64,000 nucleotides of DNA from Micromonospora coxensis (GTDB lineage: Bacteria; Actinomycetota; Actinomycetes; Mycobacteriales; Micromonosporaceae). A model generated the notes under the pieces. The model made no database searches, was not told the DNA's origin, and was given only the letters and a program-made list of their open reading frames with translations. A program made the position numbers and the translations under genes. Position 1 is the first letter of the stretch; every line of letters begins with the position of its first letter. The stretch is from the NCBI RefSeq assembly GCF_900090295.1, contig NZ_LT607753.1, positions 1,116,001 through 1,180,000 of the forward strand, given 5' to 3'. This document shows positions 15,769 through 24,065 of this stretch, one piece after another.

Positions 15769-16611
15769 TCAACGGACGTGGGTGAGGTAGCTGTCGATCG
15801 TGGCGGCGAGGATGTCCGGGCCGGGGCGGGACCAGAGGTCGGCGTGGAAGACCTCCACCTCGACGGGACCGGAATAGCCGGAGGCGTCGACCGCCTCGCG
15901 CAGCCGGCGCAGCTCGACGGTGCCCTCGCCGGGCAGGCCCCGGCCGAGCAGCACCCCCTCGGGCAGCGGGGTGACCCAGTCCGCCACCTGGAAGGCGGCG
16001 ATCCGGGCGCCGGCCCGGGCGATCTGGTCGTAGACGGTGTCGTCCCACCAGACGTGGTACGTGTCGACCACCACCCCGACCACCTCCGGGGCGAACCGCT
16101 CGGCGATGTCGAGGGCCTGGCCGAGGGTGGCGACGACGCAGCGGTCGGCGCAGAACATCGGGTGCAGGGGCTCGATGGCCAGCCGTACGCCGGCGGCGGC
16201 GGCCTCCGGGGCGAGGTCGGCGATCGCGTCGGCGACCATCCGACGGGCGCCGTCGACGTCCCGGCTGCCCGGGGGGAGCCCGCCGGAGACCAGCACCAGT
16301 TCACGGGTGCCGAGGGTGGCGGCCTCCTCGATCGCCCGGCGGTTCTCGTCGCGCCACCCGGGGGTGGTGAGGAACCCGCCGCGACACAGCGAGGTGACCC
16401 GCAGCCCGGCGGCACGGACCAGCGCGGCGGCGCGGTCGAGCCCGTACTCGGCGACCGGCTCCCGCCACAGGCCGATGCCCGGCACGCCGGCCGCGACGCA
16501 CCCGGCGACGACCTCCTCCAGCGGCCAGTGCTTGGCGGTCGCCTGGTTGAACGAGAGGCGCTCCAGCCCGGCGGCCGGCGCCACCCGGGCGGCCGGGGCG
16601 GGCGCGCTCAC
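15769..16611 (-). CDS. Sugar phosphate isomerase/epimerase-like TIM-barrel protein
   Basis: The 280-residue product has the AP endonuclease-2/xylose-isomerase-like TIM-barrel pattern: LSFNQATAKHWPLEEVV, GIGLWREPVAEYG, LVLVSGGLPPG, LAIEPLHPM (metal-binding Glu), GVVVDTYHVWWD (Asp, His), AFQVADWVTPLP and PVEVEVFHADLW (Glu, His). Such enzymes (IolE, IolI, and relatives) isomerise or epimerise sugars and keto-inositols with a divalent metal. GTG 16611 overlaps the stop of the DUF993 gene (GTGA), so the two and the Gfo/Idh gene make one operon. The substrate is unknown. Confidence 0.85.
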   Translation of the reverse strand: MSAPAPAARVAPAAGLERLSFNQATAKHWPLEEVVAGCVAAGVPGIGLWREPVAEYGLDRAAALVRAAGLRVTSLCRGGFLTTPGWRDENRRAIEEAATLGTRELVLVSGGLPPGSRDVDGARRMVADAIADLAPEAAAAGVRLAIEPLHPMFCADRCVVATLGQALDIAERFAPEVVGVVVDTYHVWWDDTVYDQIARAGARIAAFQVADWVTPLPEGVLLGRGLPGEGTVELRRLREAVDASGYSGPVEVEVFHADLWSRPGPDILAATIDSYLTHVR

Positions 16612-17759
16612 TGCGCCACCCCCGCCACGGTGAAGTACGCCCGGGCCCGGGCGGCGGCCAGGTCGGCGTCGGGCAGCAGGCCGGCGGCGTCGGCGAGGAC
16701 CAGCAGCCGGGCCAGGTGCGCCGGCGATCGTCCCGCCTGCTGCCCGGCGAGCATGGTGAAGTGGTCCTGGTGGCCGGCGAGCCAGGCGAGGAAGACGATG
16801 CCGGTCTTGTAGTGCCAGGTGGGTGCGGCGAACAGGTGCCGGGCCAGCGGCAGGGTCGGGGCGAACACCTCGTCGTAGGTGGCGAGGTCGCCGGCGTCCA
16901 GGGCGGCGAGCGCGGTAGCGGCGGCCGGGGCGATGGCGGCGAAGACGCCGAGCAGCGCGTCGGAGTGCCCCTGGGCGTCGCCACGGATCAGTTCCGGGTA
17001 GTGGAAGTCGTCGCCGGTGTAGAGGCGCACCCCCTCGGGGAGCCGCCGTCGCAGGTCGACCTCGCGCTCGGCGTCGAGCAGGGACACCTTGATCCCGTCG
17101 ACCCGCCGCTGGTGGTCCTTGATCAGGTGCAGCACCGTCTCGGTGGCCTCGTCCAGGTCGGTCGAGCCCCAGTAGCCGGCCAGGGCCGGGTCGAACATGT
17201 CGCCGAGCCAGTGCAGCACGACGGGTTGGTCGGCGGCGGTGAGCAGCCGGTCGTACACCCGCAGGTAGTCCTCGGCGTGGGTGGCGGTGGCGGCGAGCTG
17301 CCGGCTGCACATCAGCACCGGCCGGGCCCCGGCGGCGGCCACCTCGGCGAGCTGTTCGGTGTACGCGTCCGCGATCAGGGTCAGCGAGGTCGGGCCGGGT
17401 GGGAGCTGGTCGGTGGCGACCCCGGCGACGATCCGCCCGCCGGTGGCGCGGGCCTCGGCGGCGCTGCGCCGGATCAGCTCCCGGGTGGCGGCGTGGTCCA
17501 GGCCCATGCCGCGCTGGGCGGTGTCCATCGCCTCGGCGACCCCGAGCCCGTACGACCAGAGGTGGCGCCGGAAGGCCAGGGTGCGGTCCCAGTCGACGGC
17601 GGCCGGGGCGCCCGGCACGTTCTCCGCCCCGGGGTCGGCGACGACGTGTGCCGCCGCGTACGCCACCCGGCTGGTCGACGGCCCGGCGGGACGCGGGTGG
17701 CCCGGCCCTCCGCGCAGCCGGTACGCCTCACCGCCGGGCAGGTGGACGGTGGCGCTCAC
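16608..17759 (-). CDS. DUF993 family, dihydrodipicolinate-synthase-like aldolase
   Basis: The 383-residue product fits the actinobacterial DUF993 family annotated as dihydrodipicolinate-synthase-like: LWSYGLGVAEAMDTAQRGMG near the N-terminus, then RIVAGVATDQL, VVLHWLGDMFDPAL, and VDGIKVSLLD, where the lysine is the candidate Schiff-base residue, and LYTGDDFHYPELI. A class I aldolase or dehydratase reaction on a keto sugar acid is therefore plausible. The order after it, an oxidoreductase upstream and a TIM-barrel isomerase downstream with overlapping codons, suggests a dedicated short pathway. No member of this family with a proven reaction is known to me. Confidence 0.82.
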   Translation of the reverse strand: MSATVHLPGGEAYRLRGGPGHPRPAGPSTSRVAYAAAHVVADPGAENVPGAPAAVDWDRTLAFRRHLWSYGLGVAEAMDTAQRGMGLDHAATRELIRRSAAEARATGGRIVAGVATDQLPPGPTSLTLIADAYTEQLAEVAAAGARPVLMCSRQLAATATHAEDYLRVYDRLLTAADQPVVLHWLGDMFDPALAGYWGSTDLDEATETVLHLIKDHQRRVDGIKVSLLDAEREVDLRRRLPEGVRLYTGDDFHYPELIRGDAQGHSDALLGVFAAIAPAAATALAALDAGDLATYDEVFAPTLPLARHLFAAPTWHYKTGIVFLAWLAGHQDHFTMLAGQQAGRSPAHLARLLVLADAAGLLPDADLAAARARAYFTVAGVAQ

Positions 17760-18907
17760 CGGGTCAGCTCCGGCACCTCGACGCGGCGCCCCTCGCGGGC
17801 CGAGCGCAGCCCCAGCTCGGCGAGCTGCACGCCGCGCGCCCCGGCGAGGAAGTCCCAGCCGAAGGGCGCACCGGCGACGACGTGCCGCAGGAACGCCTCC
17901 CACTGCACCTTGAAGCCGTTGTCGAACTCCTCGTTGTCGGGCACCTCGGTCCACTGGGCCCGGAAGTCCTCGGTGGCGGGCAGGTCCGGGTTCCAGACCG
18001 GCTTGGGGGTGACGGCGCGGTGCTGCACCCGGCAGCGGCGCAGCCCGGCGACGGCGCTGCCCTCGGTGCCGTCGACGTGGAACTCGACGAGTTCGTCGCG
18101 GTGCACCCGGGTGCACCAGGACGAGTTGAGCGCGGCGACGATCCCGCCGTCGAGTTCGAAGATGCCGTACGCGGCGTCGTCGGCGGTGGCCGGGTAGGGG
18201 CGGCCGGCCTCGTCGACCCGCTCGGGCACGTGGGTGGCGGCGAGGCAGGTGACCGCCCGCACCGGGGCGAAGAGTTCCTCCAGCACGTACTGCCAGTGCG
18301 GGAACATGTCCATGACGATGCCGCCGCCGTCCTCCACCCGGTAGTTCCAGGAGGGACGCTGGGCGGGCTGCCAGTCGCCCTCGAAGACCCAGTAGCCGAA
18401 CTCGCCGCGCACGGAGAGGATCCGGCCGAAGAAGCCGCCGTCGACGAGCCGCTTGAGCTTGCGCAGGCCGGGGAGGAAGAGCTTGTCCTGCACGACGCCG
18501 GTGCGGATGCCCGCCGCGTCGGCGGCCCGGACCAGTTCCATCGCGGCGGCGCTGGACTCGGCGAGCGGCTTCTCGGTGTAGATGTGCTTGCCGGCGTCGA
18601 TCGCCTGCCGGATGGCCTTCTCCCGCTGCTGGGTGACCTGCGCGTCGAAGTAGATCTCCGCGTCGTCGCGGGCGAGCGCGGCGGCGAGGTCGGTGGTCCA
18701 GTCGGTGAGCCCGTGCCGCTCGGCCACCGCGCGCAGCCGGCCCTCGTCGCGCCCGACGAGGATCGGCTCCGGCCAGATCCGGGTGCCGTCGGGCAGCGCC
18801 AGGCCGCCCTGTTCGCGGATGGCCAGCAGCGACCGGACGAGGTGCTGGCGGTATCCCATCCGGCCGGTGACGCCGTTGACGATGATGCCGATCGACCTTC
18901 GGGACAT
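17756..18907 (-). CDS. Gfo/Idh/MocA family oxidoreductase (DUF993 operon)
   Basis: The 383-residue product has a Rossmann start (IGIIVNGVTGRMGYRQHL, with a GxxGxxG), DAEIYFDAQV, and the family lysine motif TEKPLAE. The C-terminal alpha/beta domain includes FGYWVFEGDWQPAQRPSWNY and GGIVMDMFPHWQYVLEEL. These enzymes oxidise or reduce cyclic sugars, inositols or amino sugars with NAD(P). It is the first gene of the minus-strand trio and starts at ATG 18907 behind AAGGAC. The operator-like sites just upstream imply control by the divergent LacI regulator. Confidence 0.9.
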   Translation of the reverse strand: MSRRSIGIIVNGVTGRMGYRQHLVRSLLAIREQGGLALPDGTRIWPEPILVGRDEGRLRAVAERHGLTDWTTDLAAALARDDAEIYFDAQVTQQREKAIRQAIDAGKHIYTEKPLAESSAAAMELVRAADAAGIRTGVVQDKLFLPGLRKLKRLVDGGFFGRILSVRGEFGYWVFEGDWQPAQRPSWNYRVEDGGGIVMDMFPHWQYVLEELFAPVRAVTCLAATHVPERVDEAGRPYPATADDAAYGIFELDGGIVAALNSSWCTRVHRDELVEFHVDGTEGSAVAGLRRCRVQHRAVTPKPVWNPDLPATEDFRAQWTEVPDNEEFDNGFKVQWEAFLRHVVAGAPFGWDFLAGARGVQLAELGLRSAREGRRVEVPELTR

Positions 18908-18936
18908 GGTCGTCCTTCCCTGGGAGACAACGCAGG

Positions 18937-18993
18937 TAAGCGCTTTCCTGGCAGCGTAGGGGGCGGGAGCCGGAGCGGGCAAGGGCTTTCCTG
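18937..18993. promoter_or_regulatory. Two LacI-type operator-like sites between divergent genes
   Basis: TAAGCGCTTTCCTG at 18937-18950 and CAAGGGCTTTCCTG at 18980-18993 share 12 of 14 bases. The first contains AAGCGCTT, the palindromic centre with the CG step bound by LacI/CcpA/PurR-type helices. They are spaced 43 bp apart (about four helical turns), between the divergent Gfo/Idh gene (minus) and the LacI gene at 19063 (plus). The most likely reading is a pair of operators for that regulator. Confidence 0.6.
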
Positions 18994-19062
18994 ATGATCT
19001 TGCGGTAGCCTGTCCGCGACCCGCGCGGCACGCGGGACCGGGCAGGCACGGGGGGTGACTCG

Positions 19063-20079
19063 TTGGCGACGCTGGCCGACGTGGCACGCCGCGCGGGCGT
19101 CTCCCCCGCCACGGCGTCCCGGGTGATCAACGGCAGCAGCAAACCCGTCGCCGACGAGCTGCGCGAGCGGGTGCTGCGCGCCGTCGCCGAGCTGCGGTAC
19201 GTCCCCAACGCGCACGCCCAGCTGCTGGCCCGGCCGCAGCGCAGCGTCGTCGGCGTGGTGGTGCACGACGTCTCCGACCCGTACTTCGCCGAGGTGACCC
19301 GGGGCCTGCAACGGGTGGCCACCGACCGGGGCCGGCTGGTCATCATCTGCAACAGCTACCGCGACCCCGAGCGCGAGCTGGAGTACGTCGAGATGCTGCG
19401 CGGCCAGCAGGTCGCCGCGATCGTGCTGGCCGGCTCCGGCTACCACGACGCCGACTTCACCGCCCGGCTCACCGAGAAGCTGGCCGCGTACGAGGCGACC
19501 GGCGGCCGGGTGGCGGTGATCGGCCGCCACGAACACCCGGGCGACGCGGTGATGCCCGCCAACGACGTCGGCGGCCGGCTGCTCGGCGAGGAACTGCTCC
19601 GCCAGGGCCACCGGCAGATCGGCGTGATCGCCGGTCCCCGGGTGCTCACCACCATCACCGACCGGTTGCGCGGGCTGCGGGCCGCGCTGGCCGAGGGCGG
19701 CGTCACCCTCGCCGACGACCACGTCCGGTACGCCGACTTCGACCGCGACGGCGGCGCCCGCGCCGCGGCCGAACTGCTCGACACCGTCGACGGGTTGACC
19801 GCGCTGGTCGCCCTCAACGACTCGATGGCGGTGGGCGCGCTGGCCCTGCTGCGCCAGCGGGGTGTCCGGGTGCCCGAGCAGGTGTCGGTGGCCGGTTTCG
19901 ACGACATGCCCGTCGCCGCCGACGTCACCCCGGCGCTGACCACCGTCCGGCTGCCCCTGGTCGAGCTGGGCGCCCGGGCGATGACGCTCGCCCTGGACCC
20001 GGCGGCCGACCGCTCCCGGGTCGAGGTGCTCCCCGCCGAACTGGTCCGCCGGGAGAGCCTGGGCCCCGCCCCGCGCTGA
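19063..20079 (+). CDS. LacI family transcriptional regulator (DUF993 operon)
   Basis: The 338-residue product has the LacI HTH and hinge (LADVARRAGVSPATASRVING, then LRYVPNAHAQLLARPQ) and a periplasmic-binding-like effector domain (VGVVVHDVSDPYFAEV, IGVIAGP, ALNDSMAVGAL, VSVAGFDDMPVAADVTPALTTV). I use TTG 19063 because the HTH begins directly there and the nearby GTG at 19055 is out of frame. It is divergent from the Gfo/Idh-DUF993-TIM trio and most likely its local repressor, with the effector being the sugar acid they consume. It ends three bases before the KDPG aldolase stop on the other strand. Confidence 0.92.
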   Translation: MATLADVARRAGVSPATASRVINGSSKPVADELRERVLRAVAELRYVPNAHAQLLARPQRSVVGVVVHDVSDPYFAEVTRGLQRVATDRGRLVIICNSYRDPERELEYVEMLRGQQVAAIVLAGSGYHDADFTARLTEKLAAYEATGGRVAVIGRHEHPGDAVMPANDVGGRLLGEELLRQGHRQIGVIAGPRVLTTITDRLRGLRAALAEGGVTLADDHVRYADFDRDGGARAAAELLDTVDGLTALVALNDSMAVGALALLRQRGVRVPEQVSVAGFDDMPVAADVTPALTTVRLPLVELGARAMTLALDPAADRSRVEVLPAELVRRESLGPAPR

Positions 20080-20082
20080 GCC

Positions 20083-20679
20083 TCAGATCAGCGCCGCCAG
20101 CCGGGGGATCTGCCTTGGGTCGGACAGCGCCGAGCCGACCGCCACCACCTCGACGCCCGCCGCGAGGAAGTCCGCCGCGTTGTCCGCGTCGATCCCGCCG
20201 GTGGCCACGAAGCGCAGCTCCGGCAGCGGCCCGCTGATCGCCTTGAACCACTGCGGCCCGAGGCTCACCGCCGGGAACGCCTTCAGCCAGACCAGCCCGT
20301 GGTCGAGGGCGCGCTGCGCCTCGGTCGGGGTGGCGACCCCCGGCAGGTGCGGGATGCCGTAGGTGACCGCCGCGTCGGCGACCGCCAGGTCGAGCCCGGG
20401 CGCGACGGTGAACGCCGCGCCCGCGCTGGCGGCCTGGCGTACCTGGGCCGGGGTGCGGACCGTGCCGGCCCCGACCCGCTTGCCCCGCTCCCGTCCGGCC
20501 TGCACCGCGGCCCGCAGGGACAGCACCGCGTCGGCGGTGCGGATCGGCACCTCCACCACGTCGATGCCCAGCTCCCACGCCTGCTCGGCGAGGCGGACGG
20601 TCTCCGTCGGCGGCAGGTCGCGCAGGATCACCATCACCCGCGCGTCGGCGAAGATCGGCGCGAAGTCGTGCGACGTCAT
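20083..20679 (-). CDS. eda: KDPG/KHG aldolase (Entner-Doudoroff aldolase)
   Basis: The 198-residue product matches class I KDPG aldolase: VMVILRD, VVEVPIRT (the catalytic Glu region), KRVGAGTVRT, FTVAPGLD, and VWLKAFPA with the Schiff-base lysine, then LRFVATGGID. It splits 2-keto-3-deoxy-6-phosphogluconate into pyruvate and glyceraldehyde-3-phosphate. It is the last gene of the long minus-strand uronate operon, and its start overlaps the stop of the KDG kinase gene, giving kinase then aldolase in order of the reactions. The length is normal for the family. Confidence 0.92.
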   Translation of the reverse strand: MTSHDFAPIFADARVMVILRDLPPTETVRLAEQAWELGIDVVEVPIRTADAVLSLRAAVQAGRERGKRVGAGTVRTPAQVRQAASAGAAFTVAPGLDLAVADAAVTYGIPHLPGVATPTEAQRALDHGLVWLKAFPAVSLGPQWFKAISGPLPELRFVATGGIDADNAADFLAAGVEVVAVGSALSDPRQIPRLAALI

Positions 20680-21737
20680 CCGTCGCTCCTTCCCTGTTCG
20701 GTGCGGTTCGCGGGACGGACGAGCCCCACCGCCACCGGGTCCAGCGCGGCCCATCCGGCGTCCGGCAGGGCCAGCAGACGGTCGACCAGGTCCCGATCCG
20801 CCGGCGGCGCGGTGTCCCCGGCCACGGTGAGGGTGGGCGCGGCGCAGAGGTGCCCGAGCCGCAGGCAGTCGCGCGGGGCGAGCCCGCGCAGCAGCCCGGA
20901 GAGGAACCCGGCGGCGAAGGCGTCGCCCGCGCCGACCGGTTCGCGGACCGGCACCGGCAGCGCCGGCACGAAGACGGGCGCGCCGGCACGGGGCAGCGTG
21001 GTCGCGCCGACCGCCGCGTCCTTGACCACCACCAGCTCCGGGTCGGGCAGCAGCGCCCGCACCGCTTCCGGATCCGGGGTGTCCCAGAGCGTCCGCGCCT
21101 CGTCGAGGCCGACCAGGACCACGTCGGCGTGCCCGGCGAGTCGCCGCAGCACCGGGGCGGCGGTGGCGGCGGGCCAGAGCCGGGCCCGGTGGTTGACGTC
21201 GAAGCTGACCCGGGCGCCGGGCAGCGGTCGCTCCACCAGCGCCCGCTGCGTCAGCGCCGCGCAGGACGGCGAGAGCGCGGCGGTCACCCCGGACAGGTGC
21301 AGCAGCCGGACCCCGGCCAACCGCCGGTCGTCCAGCGCCTCCGGCCCGAGTCGGGAGGCCGCCGAGCCGGCCCGGTAGTAGTGCACGGCCGTACCCTCGG
21401 GGGCCGGGTCCTTGAGGTAGACGCCGGTGGGCGCGGCCGGGTCGACCTCGACCAGCGCGGTGTCCACCCCGGCAGCGGCGACCTGCCGCACCACCCGACG
21501 CCCGAACGGGTCGTCGCCGACCCGGCTCACCCAGCTGACCCGGTGGCCGAGCGCGGCCAGCCCCACCGCCACGTTGGACTCCGCGCCGCCGATCGAGACC
21601 CCGAGCCGGTCGGCCCGCTCCAACGGCCCCGCCGGATCGGGGCCGAGCACCACCATCGTCTCGCCGACGGTGGCCACCTCCGGGCCGGCCGCCGACGCCC
21701 CGTGGCCGTCGTCGGCGGGGCCGCTGCGCGCGCTCAT
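20676..21737 (-). CDS. kdgK: 2-keto-3-deoxygluconate kinase (PfkB family)
   Basis: The 353-residue product has both PfkB signatures: GGAESNVAVGLAALG near the N-terminus and VGAGDAFAAGFLSGLL with the catalytic Asp near the C-terminus. SFDVNHRARLWP and VVVKDAAVGAT are also typical of KdgK. The linkage to the KDPG aldolase (overlapping codons) and to uronate genes makes KDG the natural substrate. It would phosphorylate KDG from both the pectin/uronate branch and any aldonate dehydratase. The start at ATG 21737 overlaps the DUF6807 stop. Confidence 0.88.
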   Translation of the reverse strand: MSARSGPADDGHGASAAGPEVATVGETMVVLGPDPAGPLERADRLGVSIGGAESNVAVGLAALGHRVSWVSRVGDDPFGRRVVRQVAAAGVDTALVEVDPAAPTGVYLKDPAPEGTAVHYYRAGSAASRLGPEALDDRRLAGVRLLHLSGVTAALSPSCAALTQRALVERPLPGARVSFDVNHRARLWPAATAAPVLRRLAGHADVVLVGLDEARTLWDTPDPEAVRALLPDPELVVVKDAAVGATTLPRAGAPVFVPALPVPVREPVGAGDAFAAGFLSGLLRGLAPRDCLRLGHLCAAPTLTVAGDTAPPADRDLVDRLLALPDAGWAALDPVAVGLVRPANRTEQGRSDG

Positions 21738-22582
21738 CCGGCGGCCCCGGCGGCGAGCAGCGCGGCGATCCGCGCCCGGTCGAGCGTCCCGTCGGCGACC
21801 AGCACCGCGTGCCGGCCGTGCCGGTCACCGCCGGCCGGCACCAGGGCCGGCCGGTCGAAGGCGAAGGCCACGCAGACACCCGGGTACATGGCGGTCCGCA
21901 CGAACCACCGGTCGCCGGGGCCGAGGCCCGTGAAGACCAGGGTGTACGCCCCGCCGCCCGGCCCGACACCGGTCAACGCGACCCACGCCTCGGCGCTGCC
22001 GTTGACCGACTCCTCCCCGTCCGCGCCGGCGCTGAAGGCCCGGGGCTCGCCCTCGGCGACGGCCCGCCAGAAGAAGCCGCCGTAGCCGGCCCCGCCGGGG
22101 CGGCCGTTGGTGGCGGGGCTGCCCAGCCGCACGTCCCGCCCGGCGGGGGCGGTGAGGGTGTAGTCGACCGCCAGCCGCCACACGTCCGCCGCCACCGGGG
22201 CCGCGGCGAGCCGGCGGCGCTCGGTGAGCAGCACCCCGTCGTCGCGGTCGCGCCACTCCAGTCGGTGCTCCAGCCGGTCGGCGCCCCGCTCGACCCAGCC
22301 GGTGTGGGCGATCACGCCGTGGTCGTCGCGCCAGGTGTAGCCGGTGTCCCGGACGTAGGTCCGGCCGCCCCAGAGGTTGGTCCCGTCCACGTCCTGCACC
22401 GCCAGGGACGCCCCGAGGTGCCAGACGTGGTCGGCCGGCAGGGTGTCGGTGACCGGCGTGCCGGCGAGCGTACGGACCGGGTGCAGGTACGGCCGGGGGC
22501 CGTGCCGGCGGTCCAGGTCGGGCTGGAGCACGTAGCGGGCCACCTCGACCTCACCCACCCGCAGCCGGGGCTCGTCGCTCAC
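21734..22582 (-). CDS. DUF6807 (PmoA-family) protein
   Basis: The 282-residue product matches proteins annotated as DUF6807 or 'PmoA family': RPYLHPVRTLAGTPVTD, ADHVWHLGASLAVQDV, NLWGG, LSEWR-type strands, YGGFFWRAV and WVALTGVG. The fold is a beta-sandwich; no reaction has been settled to my knowledge, and the methane-oxygenase name is historical. Members are common beside sugar ABC transporters and glycan-degrading genes, as here. GTG 22582 overlaps the YesL-like stop (GTGA), so it is translated with the transporter genes. A role as a sugar-binding or modifying enzyme is an inference. Confidence 0.8.
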   Translation of the reverse strand: MSDEPRLRVGEVEVARYVLQPDLDRRHGPRPYLHPVRTLAGTPVTDTLPADHVWHLGASLAVQDVDGTNLWGGRTYVRDTGYTWRDDHGVIAHTGWVERGADRLEHRLEWRDRDDGVLLTERRRLAAAPVAADVWRLAVDYTLTAPAGRDVRLGSPATNGRPGGAGYGGFFWRAVAEGEPRAFSAGADGEESVNGSAEAWVALTGVGPGGGAYTLVFTGLGPGDRWFVRTAMYPGVCVAFAFDRPALVPAGGDRHGRHAVLVADGTLDRARIAALLAAGAAG

Positions 22583-23187
22583 GACGCCTCCGTCCGGGCG
22601 ACCGGCCGGCGGGCGGCGACGGCGTGCAGGGCGGCCAGGGCGTACCCGGCGAGGATCGGCGCCGCCACCGGGGTGACCAGCACGCCGAGCAGCCCGGCGA
22701 CGGCGCACACCCCGCTCGTGGCGGCCCAGGTGCCCGGCTGCCGCGTCGCGGTGCGCGCCGCCGCCCGGGCCGCCTCCCGCCAGCCCCGTCCGCCGGCCCG
22801 CCCGACCTCGACCACGACCAGCCCGGCGTACCCGGTCAGGGCGGCCGTGACCACGACGGTGAGGGCCAGCGCGGGCGCGCCCCCGGGGACCCGCCCGGCG
22901 GCGAGCGCGGCCAGGTCGGCGCCGAGCGCGGCGGCGACCGCCAGCGCGGCGAGGCTGACCGCCAGGCCGGCCGGCAGCGCCCGGCCGAACCGGGACAGCG
23001 TGGTACGCGGGGCGGGCCAGCCGCCCCGCGTCGCCCGGTCGTGCACCGCGGCGCTGGCGGCGGCCACCGCCGGAGCCAGGGTGAGCAGCGGCAGCGCGGC
23101 CAGCACCAGGGCGAAGCCGAGCAGCGCCAGGTCGGTGGCGTCGCGCAGGGTGTCCCGCCAGTCGCGGCGGGGCCGCTCGTCGCTCAT
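22579..23187 (-). CDS. YesL-like membrane protein (DUF624)
   Basis: The 202-residue product has four to five hydrophobic helices (about 18-45, 73-95, 105-125, 155-190) with RDATDLALLGFALVLAALPLLTL-like N-terminal helix content (only the pattern is noted). DUF624/YesL proteins occur in polysaccharide-utilisation operons, the type member being in the Bacillus pectin/rhamnogalacturonan yes cluster, and are thought to help carbohydrate uptake or the permease complex. The gene overlaps the permease stop on one side and the DUF6807 start on the other, which fits. Confidence 0.78.
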   Translation of the reverse strand: MSDERPRRDWRDTLRDATDLALLGFALVLAALPLLTLAPAVAAASAAVHDRATRGGWPAPRTTLSRFGRALPAGLAVSLAALAVAAALGADLAALAAGRVPGGAPALALTVVVTAALTGYAGLVVVEVGRAGGRGWREAARAAARTATRQPGTWAATSGVCAVAGLLGVLVTPVAAPILAGYALAALHAVAARRPVARTEAS

Positions 23188-24065
23188 CCCTTGAGCCCGC
23201 TGGTGTTGATGCCCTCCACCAGCATCCGCTGGAAGGCGAGGAAGAACAGGAAGACCGGCAGCAGCGACAGCACCGACATGGCGAACATCGGCCCGACCGC
23301 GCTCTGGCTGGTGGAGTCGATGAACAGGGTCAGCGCCACCGGCACCGTGTAGTCCTCCAGGTTGGACAGGAAGACCAGCTGCCGGAAGAAGTCGTTCCAG
23401 GTCCAGATGAACGAGAAGATCGCGGTGGTGACCAGCGCCGGGCGGCTCAGCGGCAGGATCACGTGCCGGAAGATGCCGAACGGGCTGGCCCCGTCGATCT
23501 TGGCGGCCTCGTCCAGCTCGCGCGGGATGCCCCGCATGAACTGCACCATCAGGAACACGAAGAACGCCTCGGTGGCCAGGAACTGCGGGATCAGCAGCGG
23601 CAGGTACGGCCACTCCCCGCCGACCAGGCCGAGGCTGCGGAACAGGATGTACTGCGGCACGATCAGCACGTGCCCGGGCAGCAGCAGGGTGCCGATCATG
23701 ACGGCGAACCAGACCCCGCGCAGCCGGAAGCGCAGCCGGGCGAAGGCGTACGCGGCCAGCAGGCAGGAGACCGCGTTGCCGACCACGGTGAGCAGGCTGA
23801 CCATGGCGCTGTTGAGGAAGAACGCGCCGAAGCTGAAGTCGAAGTTGTTCCACCCGTCGGTGTAGTTGCCCGGGGTGAACGTCTCCGGCAGCAGGCCGAT
23901 GTTGTTGACGATCTCCTCCTGGGACTTCACCGACGTCCCGAGCATCCACACCAGCGGGTAGAGCACGACCGCGACGATCGCGATCAGGACGACCAGGCGT
24001 ACGGCCTGCCGTCCGCTCGGCTTGCGGGCGCCCTGCACGGGCGCCGTCGAGGTCACCGCCGTCAT
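23184..24065 (-). CDS. Sugar ABC transporter permease (MalG-like, CUT1)
   Basis: The 293-residue product has six predicted membrane helices and the EAA loop ELDEAAKIDGASPFGIFRHV followed by LPLSRPAL, where the ATPase docks. FSFIWTWNDFFRQLVFL and the C-terminal GLKG are classic for MalG/CUT1 second permeases. It pairs with the MalF-like permease immediately upstream (one-base overlap ATGA). No ATPase gene is present; CUT1 transporters of actinomycetes commonly share a multitask ATPase (MsiK-like) encoded elsewhere. Confidence 0.95.
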   Translation of the reverse strand: MTAVTSTAPVQGARKPSGRQAVRLVVLIAIVAVVLYPLVWMLGTSVKSQEEIVNNIGLLPETFTPGNYTDGWNNFDFSFGAFFLNSAMVSLLTVVGNAVSCLLAAYAFARLRFRLRGVWFAVMIGTLLLPGHVLIVPQYILFRSLGLVGGEWPYLPLLIPQFLATEAFFVFLMVQFMRGIPRELDEAAKIDGASPFGIFRHVILPLSRPALVTTAIFSFIWTWNDFFRQLVFLSNLEDYTVPVALTLFIDSTSQSAVGPMFAMSVLSLLPVFLFFLAFQRMLVEGINTSGLKG

